From Siphonodentalium dalli (taxonomy: Eukaryota; Mollusca; Scaphopoda; Gadilida; Siphonodentaliidae), in assembly GCA_032622095.1 (NCBI GenBank), contig CP136066.1, positions 95,377,319-95,441,318 of the forward strand: a stretch of DNA of 64,000 nt. Direction: 5' to 3'. A program made the translations under genes and the position numbers. Positions 10,890-22,413 of this stretch are shown piece by piece; the first letter of the stretch is position 1; each line of letters starts with the position of its first letter. The notes beneath the pieces were generated by a model that had not been told where the DNA came from, ran no database searches, and saw only the letters and a list, made by a program, of their open reading frames with translations.

Positions 10890-11371
10890 TAGATCATGTC
10901 ATGAATCTCTACTATGGCTAACGCCCGTAGAGATAATATTCCACCAATACAAAACCTTGGAACTTTTTGAAGTTTTGACAGGGAACCTTATAAAATCGAA
11001 AACATAACACAGGGAATGTAGTTCTTTGTTATTATCTGTTTCTTAAAAAAACCATTTCACTGTAGGTGAAGGTCCCAACTCGAAATTTCACGATTTAAGT
11101 GACTTTGTGAGCGATTTTGCTTTGGGTTTCTTACAATTATGGAATTTCTCCTCAGTAATTAATTGAATGTTTATTGCGGTATCAGCCCCCAAAAGTTACA
11201 GTAAAGCATGCAATTTCGAGTTGGGACCTTCGCCTACAGTGAATTCCATTAATACACATAATAACTAAGAAATATATTCCCCGCGTTATTTTTCGACTTT
11301 ATAAGTTTCCCTGTCAAAACTTCAAAAAGTTCCCAGGTTTTGTTCTGGGGGAATATTGATGACATGATCTA
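10890..11371. mobile_element. 9-bp-TSD foldback element, copy 2, complete
   Basis: The element runs from TAGATCATGTCATGAATCTC to its mirror ending GATCTA and is flanked by the 9-bp direct repeat GCACTTTAT at 10881-10889 and 11372-11380. The halves are inverted over most of the length. There is no coding capacity. A 9-bp duplication is typical of Mutator-like elements (family knowledge). Confidence 0.8.
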
Positions 11372-11489
11372 GCACTTTATATGAATGTTCCCGTTCATAT
11401 TCTCGCATGCGCCATAAGATTATCTACTACGAAATGACTGCAAAACATACCTGGCAAATTTCCGAGTATGTATAAGTAAATATATAGAG

Positions 11490-11637
11490 GATCTACAACG
11501 AGTTATGTTGGGATATAAGATTTTATGAAACGAGTTTGATAAATTTGATTCACAACGAGTCATAGACGAGTTGTGAATCAAATTTATCAAACGAGTTTCG
11601 TAAAATCTTATAACCCAACATAACGAGTTGAAGGTCT
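11490..11637. mobile_element. hairpin MITE, copy 1 (ACAACGAGTTATGTTGGG arms)
   Basis: The arm from 'acaacgagttatgttggg' through 'gataaatttgattcacaac' is mirrored exactly or nearly so up to 'cccaacataacgagttg'. The layout is the same as the hairpin at 27869-28014, including a GATAAATT core near the loop. The arms are about 65 bp. Confidence 0.65.
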
Positions 11638-12289
11638 TGTATATCACATGAACAAAACTAGAGCTTTGTGCCTTTTTAAAGTTGGCTGAGACGCTTCACA
11701 ACCGTATACGACAGTATTGTGCTATGTCTTGCGACGAAACATATAGTCCCCCAATTTGCCTCTTTGTTTTTGTGCATATTTTCGTTAGTGCAACGAAGTT
11801 GGACACTAATTGAACTTTATTGAACAAAGCGATCATTTTGCAATGTCTGCTATTGGTGTCAAGCACGGCTTTTCTAAATAGTATTAATCCGCGCGGTAAT
11901 TTACTTGGCACGATGTAAAGTATCACGGGAAGCAGGCGGCGATTACCCACTATTGAGATATAAGAAAATATTTAATGGTGTTTTCTCTGATATTATTGGA
12001 GTTCGTTTGATGTATACCCTTAATATATGGCGCTGAGGTGAACAATTGTATCACATTTGCAGATATCCCAGTTCCTCCCAACTGGGAACTCAAAAGAGTT
12101 TCTGGCACTGATATATTTATATGCATTTATATTGAACTGGACATCTTTTATGACTATAGAGAGATAATTAAAACCTCAAAATTAGGTGACATGTTTTTGA
12201 ACATAAAAAAATATGTCTAGAAACTAAATTAAATCAATATGTAGTTGAATTAGTTTTAAAATAACTAAAAGAGAATCATATAAGGATGC
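11638..12289. other. PhyH intron sequence, no feature
   Basis: Short open frames only (for example 84 codons at 11696-11950, minus), none with recognisable protein character. No repeat seen elsewhere in the window could be matched here. Confidence 0.4.
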
Positions 12290-15200
12290 GGACACACGTA
12301 CCACAGTAGGTGTGACACAGTAGGTGTGATAATTTATTATGGTGGAGTTTGGTGAAAATGGTCGTCATTATTACATTGCAATAGAATGAATAGATAGCCA
12401 TGTCGCTTGCTGAATATTCGCACAATGAGTCGACCAAGCTCTACCAGCGTCGCGGTCTATATCTCAAGGGTTTATCTATCTGAATATCTTGTCGCTGTTG
12501 ATCTTTACTCAACAAGCAAACATCGCAAAATAAAAAAAATGCAAGCGGGGAACTGTCTTAATACGCATGAAATTAAAAGAAGCAGATAAACATGCATTGA
12601 GATCATATCAACAAAACGAACTACGTGCATGATATGTGAGTGAATGGGAAATTGCCACCGGGGGTCAATACTATGAAACATAATTTTTCAGTTTTCGCAC
12701 CCTTAACACGGATAATATATATATCTATGATACGCAGGGACGTGGCGACAAGGGGTCGATTCACCCCCTCGGGAAAATATTTTGTCAGCTGGAAATTTCA
12801 AGTACAACCCACAGGGACGTCGCGACAAGGGGGTTGGGTTATGTTTCTCGCTCCAAACATTTTATCAACACGTTCAACAGCTGGAAATTTGATACCTAAA
12901 ACAACATGAATTGGAAATTTTACAACAACAATAGGTTGAACTTGTTCTGTTATTTTGTTTTTTCCAACAATTTATTAGGGGGTATGTTTTGTTTTAGACC
13001 AACATTTGCATATTTACCTCCTTTGGTCAAAAGTTTGGATTGAAATGGCCTATATTTAGAAATTGTCAAACCTTATGGTGTGTCAGCTTGGGTGTGATGT
13101 AGCAGTATGTATTCCTTGTAACTACTGAAATTACCCAATTTATTGAAAGTTACAACGTTAAGAACTTGTCTAGAATGTCTATATAGGGTGTCAAACATAA
13201 ATTGTCGATTTTCACATCCTTAAACCAGAGCATATAACCATCTGATTCGCAGGGATGTAGCCCCCTTATGAAAATGTGTTATCAATGGAAATCTCATAAA
13301 CAGGGACATGGCGATAGTGGTCTTGGGAACACGATGCCTGGCACATTACAGCTGTTCAGAATAGGATGGGCGAGTAGCGCCAAATCGTATGAGTCACAAC
13401 ATCTCTGACAAAAATTAGTGATTAATACAAATAGTGAGTGATACTTGCGGATTATAGCCAACATTAGCATGTAACATGTACTTACCATAATCAATGATAT
13501 ATCCAAGAATGGATAAAAATGACGCGTGTTCCCAATGTGAGTATGATTTTTCGCTCAAGAATGCATTGCGGATTATCCTTTGAGTTTCAATCGTCGACGC
13601 GAATGCATTTGGTCACGGTAAAGGACACGAATACGAAGATGCAAGCACAGTTTTCATAAATGACTAGAGCATAAATGCAGTGACGTGGCAAGATGCTCTC
13701 TTTTTTTTCGAAACGTCGATATCCAACTGTGTATCCCCACCCCTGAATTATAAACAATTATAAAATTGTTTACCCCGGTTGGCTTCTGATTTTCAAGCTG
13801 TAACAGTAAGTTGTGCACCCCCGCCCCTTGGATTGGACATATTGACTAAATATGACTAACTTAGTGTTAGTCACAAACGTTTTGAGTAACTTTGGTCAAT
13901 TATTGGAATTATTTGCACATAATTCAGCAACTTTAATTTACGCCTTCCAATTGACTAAGAAAAGTCCCCATTTCTTAGTCGTTATGACTAACATCACCCT
14001 AGTAATTTTGATTAATGTTATGCCTCAGTCATGTTGGCTGAACTAAGTCAGTCATCCTGAGGTTTTGTTTTGTTATCAACGTAGACAAATTAAAATACTT
14101 TCCTCTTGATACACGATTCCATCGTTATGTGGAATTTATAGGCATTTTTTTGTTCAAAGGGTGCATATGGAAATTATAGGATGGACACCCCGTCGCCAAA
14201 CTGAGCCCATATAGCCACGTCCCTATCTAGATATATTATAAGATATCGGAGCAGTTTGAAATTATAAAATGACACTCCTATTGGTTTGGTTTGGTTTATT
14301 AGGGTTTATCGACGTTCTAGCCGCTATGCCACACACGACGTTGTCAATTTTACGGATGGAGGAAAGACCACGCAGAGGCTCGATTTCACCGAGAAATCGT
14401 CCCACTGCGTGTAGAAACCACCGACCCCCGGAAAGCAACTGACAAACTTGCCCAGATACACGATTCCGGTCACCCTCCATATGACGGGGTTAGAACCAGC
14501 TTCGTCAGCACTGGACGGCATGTAACGGTGTAGTGCACCTGTCATTCTACCGACTGGCACTCTACCGCACCACTCCTATAACCGAAACCATTAACACGTC
14601 CCTGCTTCGATACACCCCTCCCGATAAAATGGAGCCACGTTACTGCCTCGATGTGTTATGACAAGAGTAGCGGATTAGTTTGAAATAATAGGATGGTCAC
14701 AATATATATAATGCTATACCATCAAAATAATATTTTATTTTCACAAACTGAATGGTTGTAAATTTGTAATTTGTAAAAACAATGATACCAAAATGTTTGT
14801 AGTACTCGGTATTACACTGACTTGTACTTACATACACACACTACAAACGAACCGTTTAATTGTTAACTTGCGCAGACAAGTGGTCATCAACTTAGCAATC
14901 CGTGAACCGATTGGATAGCTCTGATAAGCGTTCACCTCTCAACTTATGATTGGTTATTTCTTTTGTAACTTTGGCCCGCCGTGATTCAATATAGTGTTAA
15001 TCACTCACAGGCAAAGGTTTGTCCGTAAGCAATCTACAATAATCAACAGTAGATCTTTGTGAAATTTGCGAGATTTTGTTAGCTCATCGTTTCATAGTAC
15101 CGGCGTTTTCACTAATCACAATATGATAGCACGCATTGTAACTTCCCCATATAATTTGTTGTCCGTTGTTTTAGCTCTATACACATGTCCGTCTAATTTG

Positions 15201-15705
15201 AACTGGTATTCAGATAACACTGATAACATGTGCATGGGAGCAGAGTGGGGAGTTAGTTTTTTCTAAGTTTTACAGCTGCCTTTTAGGGGTTTCACCTCTC
15301 GCCCAGTCTAAGGTATTACAATAATACGGCTAAATTTTCCCTGTACTATGAAACCACTGTGATCGTTAACACAAATTTGTAATTACAAATTAATAAATAC
15401 AATTTGTATTTACAGGTATAAAATTGTTCATAGTATTGACCCCAGGCCACGGTCAAACACAATTCTGGATGATCGATCGTGCATTTATATCGTAGATAAT
15501 ACAACGTAGTAAAACGTAATGAGAAGAGATCAACCTTGGTGAAACGCAATGGGTTAATTGGTCCAGTCGACTCATTGTTCGCAAACTCAGCAGGCAACAT
15601 GGCTAACTATTGCATAGTAATTATGACGACAAATTGTCACCAAATTCCACCATAATAAATTGTCACACCTACACTGCCATCGCTACTGTGGTACGTGTAT
15701 ATGCA
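12290..15705. mobile_element. 3.4-kb composite with ~95-bp inverted ends
   Basis: The stretch 12290-12390 (acacgtaccacagtaggtgt, 'gataatttattatggtggag', 'gaaaatggtcgtcattatta') returns inverted at 15611-15705. The ends frame about 3.2 kb holding a SINE and several scraps beginning CAGGGACGTGGC (12737, 12812, 13302, mirrored at 14205-14216) like the hAT-like element at 18645. No transposase frame is recognisable. It may be a large non-autonomous element later filled by others, or two oppositely oriented solo ends. Confidence 0.5.
14282..14571 (-). mobile_element. tRNA-derived SINE with 8-bp TSD
   Basis: On the minus strand the head GGTAGAGTGCCAGTCGG resembles a tRNA A box, and GGTTCTAACCCC about 75 bp on resembles a B box, so a Pol III promoter is likely. 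The body ends 'cgataaaccctaataaacc' and a short AACCAA repeat tail. Direct repeats ACTCCTAT flank it (14274-14281 and 14572-14579). A body fragment with the shared 'tttacggatggaggaa' lies at 34330-34500. Confidence 0.75.
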
Positions 15706-15917
15706 GCCAATGGTATTATCTAGTACATTCACTGGTATTCTTTTGAAAATCAGGAAGTATTTTTTTTTTAAATACTTTAAAAGTATCTTTTCTCACGAAA
15801 TAAGCCAGTACTTGCTCTAGCTTTTCGAAGAATCAAAAGGTTTGAAGATGTAGCTTCAATTTTGGAAGATAAAGTTTCTGAAAAAATTCCAGGCATATTT
15901 TGATATTTAGTGCGTAC

Positions 15918-16023
15918 CCAATGTTTTTGTCATTTCATCGTCGCTAAGCATCACATATCACGTGTTACCCCAACAACACTCATGATGGGCAACAAGTCCT
16001 TTTCTGTGGCCTCTCTCTATCAC
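15918..16023 (-). CDS. PhyH-like (minus locus), exon with in-frame TGA
   Basis: The 106-bp exon lies between acceptor 'gaatatag' and donor G|GTACGC, phase 0 in and phase 1 out, and joins the neighbouring exons in frame. It reads VIERGHRKGLVAHHECCWGN, T, stop, then YVMLSDDEMTKTLG. The pattern GH-x-x-G, then H-x-CC, then GxTWYVML followed by acidic residues is what I recall for this PhyH branch. The TGA at 15960-15958 stands where Trp (TGG) is expected, one G-to-A change away. Everything around it is intact: splice sites, phase and acidic run. The lesion is therefore either recent or an error. Confidence 0.8.
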
Positions 16024-16213
16024 CTATATTCAAAGGGAATGTAAATTTAACTGTTATGACAATATTGAATTCATATAATATGAAATACTCCAATTTGGCA
16101 ATTCACAGGATCCTCATAGTTAGTCATTTAAAGATGCTCTAGTCATTTAAAGATGCTCTATCTCTTCCCGACAACATTTCCAATAACATAACAAAAACTA
16201 AGAGACCATTTCC

Positions 16214-16380
16214 TTAACCCTTTCTATACAAAATACACAACGACGAGTAGTTCTCTCAAGAGATGTTCAGATAATATTATCTGAACATTTCCCACCAATG
16301 CTCATGAATAATTATTCTCTGGTATTATCTGTTTTCCGCCTGTCGTCTGCTTTTATTACGTGAACAGCCCTCCAAAAGAA
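16214..16380. mobile_element. MITE related to 895-1146, partial
   Basis: It starts TTAACCCTTTCTATAC like the element at 895, contains 'tgttcagataatattatctgaaca' as a perfect inner palindrome, and shares the mirrored phrases 'cgcctgtcgtctgcttttat' and 'gtgaacagccctcca' with 960-1000. The right TIR is not clear. Confidence 0.5.
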
Positions 16381-17080
16381 TAATATACGGGTAAAATATA
16401 TTCTTGCATAACGGAAAGGGAGAATCCATTTACGATAGAAAGTTTAAAAGAGAGGTAGGTAATACGCATAGATTGGGGATTGTAAATATATATATTGCAA
16501 TGCAAGAGTGATTTTATTGAAACGTAATATCGTGTGCTAATTGCAAAACGATAAACCGAAAAGGAAAAGAATTGGTTCATTTAAAAAGAAGATGGTTAGT
16601 CCTACCGGCACCCTCTATAGGGTGTCAACGCTATAACATAGTCCATGGCGTTGACAGTAATTTGAACATATATTCAGCCATGCGACACCCACCCACCCCA
16701 ATGCAATATTCACACTCATACAAATTCAATGAAGATAAAAATGATAATGCTGAGCCGGTTAATTGCCTTACACGGGTCTTCAATTTTGCGCTTCAAGGAA
16801 GATGCTCTTGATGTAGTAAATGTTACGCGAGAAGAAAGATGATATAACAAGTAGGACATGGACAAAAATGCTAAATAGAATTAACTGAGCCAGATTAAAT
16901 ATCTATACACTTTATTTTCAATCCTAAAAGTAAAATGGACTTATATTATCTTCTTTATCTTCTGTACAATAACACATGACACGAACATTGTGAAAATTGG
17001 CATACCATGTTATATGACTGAAAATTATTACTATTGTCATCACCATAATGAATGTTTATATTTACATATAAGAAATGAAC
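16381..17080. other. intron sequence, no feature
   Basis: Short open frames (up to 79 codons) without recognisable content. No repeat match was noticed within the window. Confidence 0.35.
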
Positions 17081-17207
17081 GGCGGTTTCAACGTGGTCAT
17101 GGGATTTTGACCGCGAGAAAAAATCAGCAAACTGAAGGGGTTCATGCGGAGTTTGCTGATTTTTTATCGCGGTCAAAACCCATGACCACGTTGAATCCGC
17201 CATTTAT
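17081..17207. mobile_element. hairpin MITE
   Basis: Arms of about 55 bp: 'cggtttcaacgtggtcatgg' and 'ttgaccgcgagaaaaaatca' are mirrored by 'gctgattttttatcgcggtc' and 'ccatgaccacgttgaatccg'. The centre is GGGGTTCATGCGG. Confidence 0.65.
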
Positions 17208-17254
17208 TATTTATATTTATATACTTACGCTCTTTAAACACTTCTCCAAATATG

Positions 17255-17430
17255 TCCGTTATTTCGTCAAAAACACTTTTTCAAATATCTCCGTTATTTC
17301 GTTTATATAAATAATTTCCTATTTCTATATTTCGCTATTTCGTTGTATTTTCCTATTTCGATTTTGCGTACTATTTCGCTGTATTTTCATATTTCGCTTT
17401 TTCGTTGTATTTCATATTTCGATAATTCGC
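17255..17430 (+). repeat. degenerate ATTTCG-rich simple repeat
   Basis: ATTTCG or TTTCGCT/TTTCGTT occurs about every 12-20 bp (for example 'tatttcgctatttcgttgta'). It looks like an old, diverged minisatellite. An A-rich run follows at 17828-17860. Confidence 0.55.
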
Positions 17431-18126
17431 TATATTTGACATATTATGGGATATGGGATTATATGATAACCAACATTATGATAGTCAGTCGAACATCTCG
17501 TGCCACCCGTGCTCGCGATTAGATGCCACTAGCCATCCAATCGTGATCTTTCGAACCTCGATTACATAGTGTTTGCTATCAAATCCTTGGCGTATTGGCT
17601 GACTAGATACTCAAGCAGTCGGTAATGTCCGACAATCCCCGATGATTTCCGGGACCAATGTGTTCATAAACCTATGAACGACATTGGAAGTGATGTCACG
17701 TTACGTTCATAGGTTTATGAAAGCATTGAATAAGGGGGCGTGTCTACCGTAACACTATGGGGAAATCGGAAGAGATATTAGGGGTATGTAAATATATGAT
17801 TATAACCATACAGTTCACAATACAAATAAAAAAAAAAAAAAAATAATAATAAAAAAAACCTTTCTAATAACAATGAAACAAACGTTTATGAAAATATTTT
17901 TGACGACACGTTTGCCTTATTAGTCCTAAATACCATTTAACATAGAAACATCTTATTTTATGCATATTTGACCAAAAGTTTTTAAAAACACATTGTTCAA
18001 TGTTCAATAGAAATGTTGTCATGTTAAAAACAGTAACATTTCATGTCCGAGTTTGTGGGGGGAGGGGGGATGAGAGTATTTTCCCACACATTAGAAGCAT
18101 TTGATAGTTGGTGTTTCTGTACTCAC

Positions 18127-18221
18127 CTCCATACAACCGTTCTCCTCGTTAGTGTCCAGAAGTGGAATCCATGCAGTGGGAACTAGAACGTTATATGACT
18201 CCAAATCAGTGTAGCCATAAT
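18127..18221 (-). CDS. PhyH-like (minus locus), exon after HQD
   Basis: The 95-bp exon lies between acceptor 'ttttcctttgaag' and donor GAG|GTGAGT, phase 1 in and phase 0 out. Joined to exon 23561-23420 it restores the catalytic HQD (codon split G|AT) and continues YGYTDLESYNVLVPTAWIPL and LDTNEENGCME. The segment TAWIPLxDxxxENGC is a hallmark of PhyH proteins: the strand after the HxD motif and the turn leading to the GH segment in the next exon. A broken second copy of this exon is at 20494-20552. Confidence 0.9.
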
Positions 18222-18380
18222 CTTCAAAGGAAAATAAAAACCATGCACACATGCAACTCTTTAGCCTCACAATATGAGAGATATTTTCTATGTAATTTGT
18301 TTTTTTAAGTAGGTCGATAGTGTGTTTAACGGGAATTATTTGCAAAAACTACACTGACTTATCTAGAACACCAACCCAAC

Positions 18381-20493
18381 TATTTATTTATTGACCTCCT
18401 TTACATAAGAGCTTACAAAAGTATTATGCCATGTCGACAATATTACCACGACATAGTATCTCAATAACTGATTATTTACAAAGTAGTTAAAAAAAATGAG
18501 AAGAAATTGCACACCATGTCTCTGCGATCGGCAACATTAGTGCCAAGTGAGCGTTCTCGAACATCAAGCGTTATTATACATGTCCTTTTCATATTGTAGT
18601 GTTCTGGGATAGATACACATTTTAAACTTTCAGCTGCATGTTAGCAGGGACGTGGCTAGAGGGTTTCCGTTAGGGGGTGTCCACCTTGGGGAAATTCCAA
18701 TTGCACCCCCCCCCCCCTTGAATCAGAATCAGACCAAATACAAGTTTTGCATAATAATTCCATTTGCACCCCCCCCTTTGCACATCAGTGCTCAGGCCTA
18801 ATATCCTATATATTCACAAACCATGGTTCTATGTTCCTGGTATGAAAACATTCAAATATTTTAACCTGAAATATTGCATAAATCCTAACATCTAGTGGTC
18901 TAACTCGAGACAAATGCACACGACTACGGGCAAGAGACCAGGACACACCGGGCTGACCATGGTTGTTCGGCCCGGTGTGAGAAAATTTTGAAAACCGCAA
19001 ATCCTAGCATTTGGACTGGCCTCAACTGAAGCTTTCCTATAGTGTTGGGAGTATCAAACCTCATACCCACCCTCAGGTTGGGAAATTCTCCAACTGATGA
19101 CCATTTTAGTCCACAAGTTTGACCAAATGTAGTAAAATATTCTTTTGTTAAATTAATTAGCATTTTTGTATTTGCCACGGGGGAGGGACAAGGACAAGGA
19201 CGAAAATTTTGAAATCTGAACAAGAAAATCGCAAAATCCTAGCATCTAGTCTAGCCTCAAGCCTTCCTAGAGTTGGCAATTTAAAACCTGACACCCCCAC
19301 TTAGGTTGGAAAATTAATCAGCAGTTTTTGACTGGCCACGGCGGAGTGACCAGGACACAAGCTTTCCAAGTATTGGAAATTTCCAACCTGTCACTCCCCC
19401 TAAGGTTGGAAAATTTCCAACTGATGACCTTTGCTGTAAAAAAATTTGACAAAAAATAGGAAAATATGCAAATATTGGTCAAAAAGCAATTAATTCCCCC
19501 CAATAAATTGTTTGAAAATCAAACTACAAGAACATTTTCAACCTATTGTTGGTGTGAAATTTCCAACTAATGTTTTGGCAGGTATGATATTTCCAACTGT
19601 TGAAAATTTTGACCAAAGTTGGGGGGGGTGAGACACCCCCCAAACCCCCATATCGCCACGTCTCTGCATGTTAGGTCGTGTCACTAATGTGTTTGTCCAC
19701 GACCAGTCACTTGCGTATACATATGAGTTGTGAGCCGTTGTTCAGAATTGCGGAAGATAACACAATTGCTAATGTTGCCGAGAAGAATCGCATTAAGCTT
19801 GTAGAGTTCCAGACCGTCCAAGAAGACGAACACGACGTGTGGGTCATACTGGTTGATTGTGTCACACCAATAGACATAACGCAACCTTTGTTTGGAATCT
19901 GAGTTACATGAGTTGGTGATGTGTTCAATTTCGTTTTGGAAACATTGGTTACGTATATCACAGTTCATGTTGTTGTCGCAGATAGTACTGTTCAGGAGCT
20001 TGACGGGGTGTTTCAGAATGTACTTTTTGTCAGCATTGTCGGCAAGCAGCCGCCCGATAGACCAAACTGACAACGGGTTGTTATGAACATGCCTGCAAGG
20101 TGCGAGGCAATCGTCTGATAGCACCCTTGTTTGCCAGGATTAGCTGTTTTCAGATCTCACAACCGATTTAACTAGCTGTTTCCAAACAGTTTTATTTGGA
20201 AAGAACCCAGACTGCTCAAAATTCTCTATGTATAAGGAGAGGTTATACTCCTTCCGAATTTCACAGATGTCTCTGACAAATCCAGAAGTTTCCACATGAA
20301 ACACATTGTTAAGGTAGAATTTATTGAGAAATAAACGTAGTGGAATATCGCGTGGCGGTGGTAGGGAAATTAGGTCGCAAAAAAAAAAAGTTTCCGCAGT
20401 GTAGCTGAGGCTTTATGGATAAAAGACCCAGGAGACTGAGAGAAAGACCCGTGCTAGCTTTTGATGGTAGGCCTTGAATGTGCTTTACACGCA
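18381..20493 (-). mobile_element. 5'-truncated LINE, split by a hAT-like element
   Basis: On the minus strand, about 220 codons from 20337 to 19684 with one in-frame stop (TAA near 20143) have the look of a LINE C-terminal region. There is a hydrophobic stretch with FVRDICEIRKEYNLSLYIEN, then a Cys-rich part ending NEIEHITNSC, comparable with the EYHFLLTC and EYHCIMEC motifs of the LINE pieces at 25351 and 55941. The element then continues through 18644-18381 after an insertion and ends in an AATAAATAAATA-like tail at 18381-18392. Its 5' end abuts the broken PhyH exon copy at 20494. Confidence 0.6.
18645..19666. mobile_element. non-autonomous hAT-like element, 8-bp TSD CATGTTAG
   Basis: The ends are CAGGGACGTGGC and GCCACGTCTCTG. 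The direct repeat CATGTTAG lies on both sides (18637-18644 and 19667-19674). An 8-bp target duplication and ends starting CAG fit the hAT superfamily. The interior is degenerate repeats of GGTTGGAAATTTCCAACTGA with C- and G-runs; no transposase. It interrupts the LINE 3' region. Confidence 0.78.
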
Positions 20494-20552
20494 TGGAATC
20501 CATACAATGGGAACAAGAACGTTATACGACTCCAAATCAGTGTAGCCATTAT
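20494..20552 (-). pseudogene. broken duplicate of PhyH exon 18221-18127
   Basis: It reads (D)NGYTDLESYNVLVPIVWIP and then runs into unrelated sequence (CV, stop) where the LINE begins. The first 59 of 95 exon bases are kept, with the same acceptor 'ttttcctttgaag' and about 100 bp of matching upstream intron (to about 20735). The donor is gone, so the copy cannot replace the intact exon. See the finding on the long duplication around the LINE. Confidence 0.8.
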
Positions 20553-20589
20553 CTTCAAAGGAAAATAAAAACCATACGCACATGCAAAT

Positions 20590-21280
20590 CTTTCCCCTCA
20601 CAATATGAGAGATATTTTCTAACTGTGTAAAAAAAAATAAAAAATTTAAACCCAGATTTTTTTTAGGTAGATCGCTAGAGAGTTTGACAGGAATTATTTG
20701 CAAAATCCACCCTGAATTATCTAGACTATGAACCCATCAAGGATATGCGCTCAGTCCACCATATGAAATTATTACTGTCTGTGTGAAAATAAAACAAACA
20801 GTTTTCATTGCATATTTTAGTTTTTTTGGCTGCCATTTTGCAAAACTATTTTTTTTTGTAGGAAATATCACCATGAATTTGGCATGAAACTACATAATGT
20901 CTGAAAAATGAATCAGTATTGAGAGTTTATTTCTGCTAGATTATTTAAAACATGTCTGAATAATAGTTTTGTTGTTTTATGTTGTTTTGGTCCTTCACAC
21001 GATAAAAAAGTTCTGCAAATGCATGCCAAAAAACTAAAATATGCATTGAAAAATGTTTTATTTAATTTCTCGCAGACAGCCATGATTTCAGATGGTATTC
21101 AGATGGTAGACTGAGCGCATACCCTAGTTGGGTTCAGAGTCTAGATACTGCAGTGTTTTTTTTTATATATTTCATTTAAACTCTATCGATCTACCTAAAA
21201 AAAATCTGGCTTTTTTGTTTTAATTTTAACGGTTGTCACATAACTTGAACATATCTCTCATATTGAGGGTGAACAAGTGC
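20590..21280. repeat. foldback region in PhyH intron
   Basis: The segment 'gatctacctaaaaaaaatct' and flanking sequence near 20650 (minus) recurs inverted near 21190. Inside, 'ggatatgcgctcagtccacc' is mirrored by 'agactgagcgcataccc' at 21107-21123, and 'gcatattttagttttttggc'-like sequence by 'atgccaaaaaactaaaatat'. The arms total about 300 bp. Confidence 0.55.
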
Positions 21281-22413
21281 CATTATGGCACTATAACATA
21301 CACTGGTTATAAGGGATAATGATTTTCCCCTTCAAATTGATAGTTTGAAATTGAGATTTATTGAAAATTCACGAACGGAGCTCCCCCTTAAAGGAATTAG
21401 TCTCTCAAAAAAATATTTTTTTATCGTCATAATAATAATAATATATGTCTAACAGACCCATTTCGCCAAGAAAATTCAAAATCGAGCAGATAGTATTTAT
21501 ATTATTATGATATTAAAAAAATCGCGGAAATATCCGAAGTCAGTCAATGAGTGCGATCACATGACTACACTGCGGTCACATGACCGATCATCTGCGTCGA
21601 CGCTTACCGATGACAGCGGTGGGTGGAGCTTGAAATAATTCCGCCAATCGCATAACGAGTTGATAAATTACGCTGGATAATTACCTAAGCCTTTACGATA
21701 AATAGCGATCACGGAATAAAACTGTTTGAATGTGTTGAATTATGAACTGGCTTTACTAGAATGTGGATTATATAACGAATAATGATGGCTAAAATGCACT
21801 TTGATGCGATAAAAGTTATTTGAAATGAGATTAATTTATGCAGAAATGCAATGAGCGAGCGGAATTTCGTGCAAAACTAATTTAACTGTTTCTGAAAGAA
21901 TACAAGTTTGGCCATATACCGGTACTTCATTCTTCGTTGTATGGTACCAATTTCGGAAGCTAGTTTACACATTAGTGTCACCCCGTTGTGCGCTATATGC
22001 GTACAATTAATTACAAATGGGTGTGATTAAAAAGGTGGTAGTTATTGTACTAGTACATGTATCATGATGGCTTGAATTCGTCATAATAATGTTCCTGTCT
22101 GTTTCTTCACAAGAAACATTTTGTGTGGAGAAGTGCACGACTGTGAACAGCTTGCTAAAATCCTTCCAGTCAAGATCGATAAGTGAGTAAACAAAATAAT
22201 TCACTCGAATACACAACAGACTGTTGAAACTACAATAATTATTAGTTAGGCTGCAGTTTGGCATAACGATATTTTTTTTAATTGAAGGCTAGCCTGGCAT
22301 TGTTTTTCAGTTTGTTGTTTGTTTTATTTTACGTTTTGATGGCACATATTGACTTTCTAGAGAGGATTTTTTTTGAATTGTTAGCATAGAAAAACTCCAA
22401 TGATTGCCTCTAA
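21281..22413. other. intron sequence, no feature
   Basis: AT-rich sequence with open frames below 90 codons. Nothing recognised on either strand. Confidence 0.4.

Noticed and set aside
14262..14560. Open frames of 70-80 codons, minus strand
   Set aside because: They lie inside a SINE with a tRNA-like head and target duplication.
14480..14571. Functional tRNA gene
   Set aside because: A- and B-box-like stretches are present, but no cloverleaf or anticodon arm is convincing and the unit continues into a SINE body.
15958..15960. TGA as selenocysteine or programmed readthrough
   Set aside because: The position is Trp, not Cys, in the family as I recall it, and the locus also lacks other exons. 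A nonsense change or an error is simpler.
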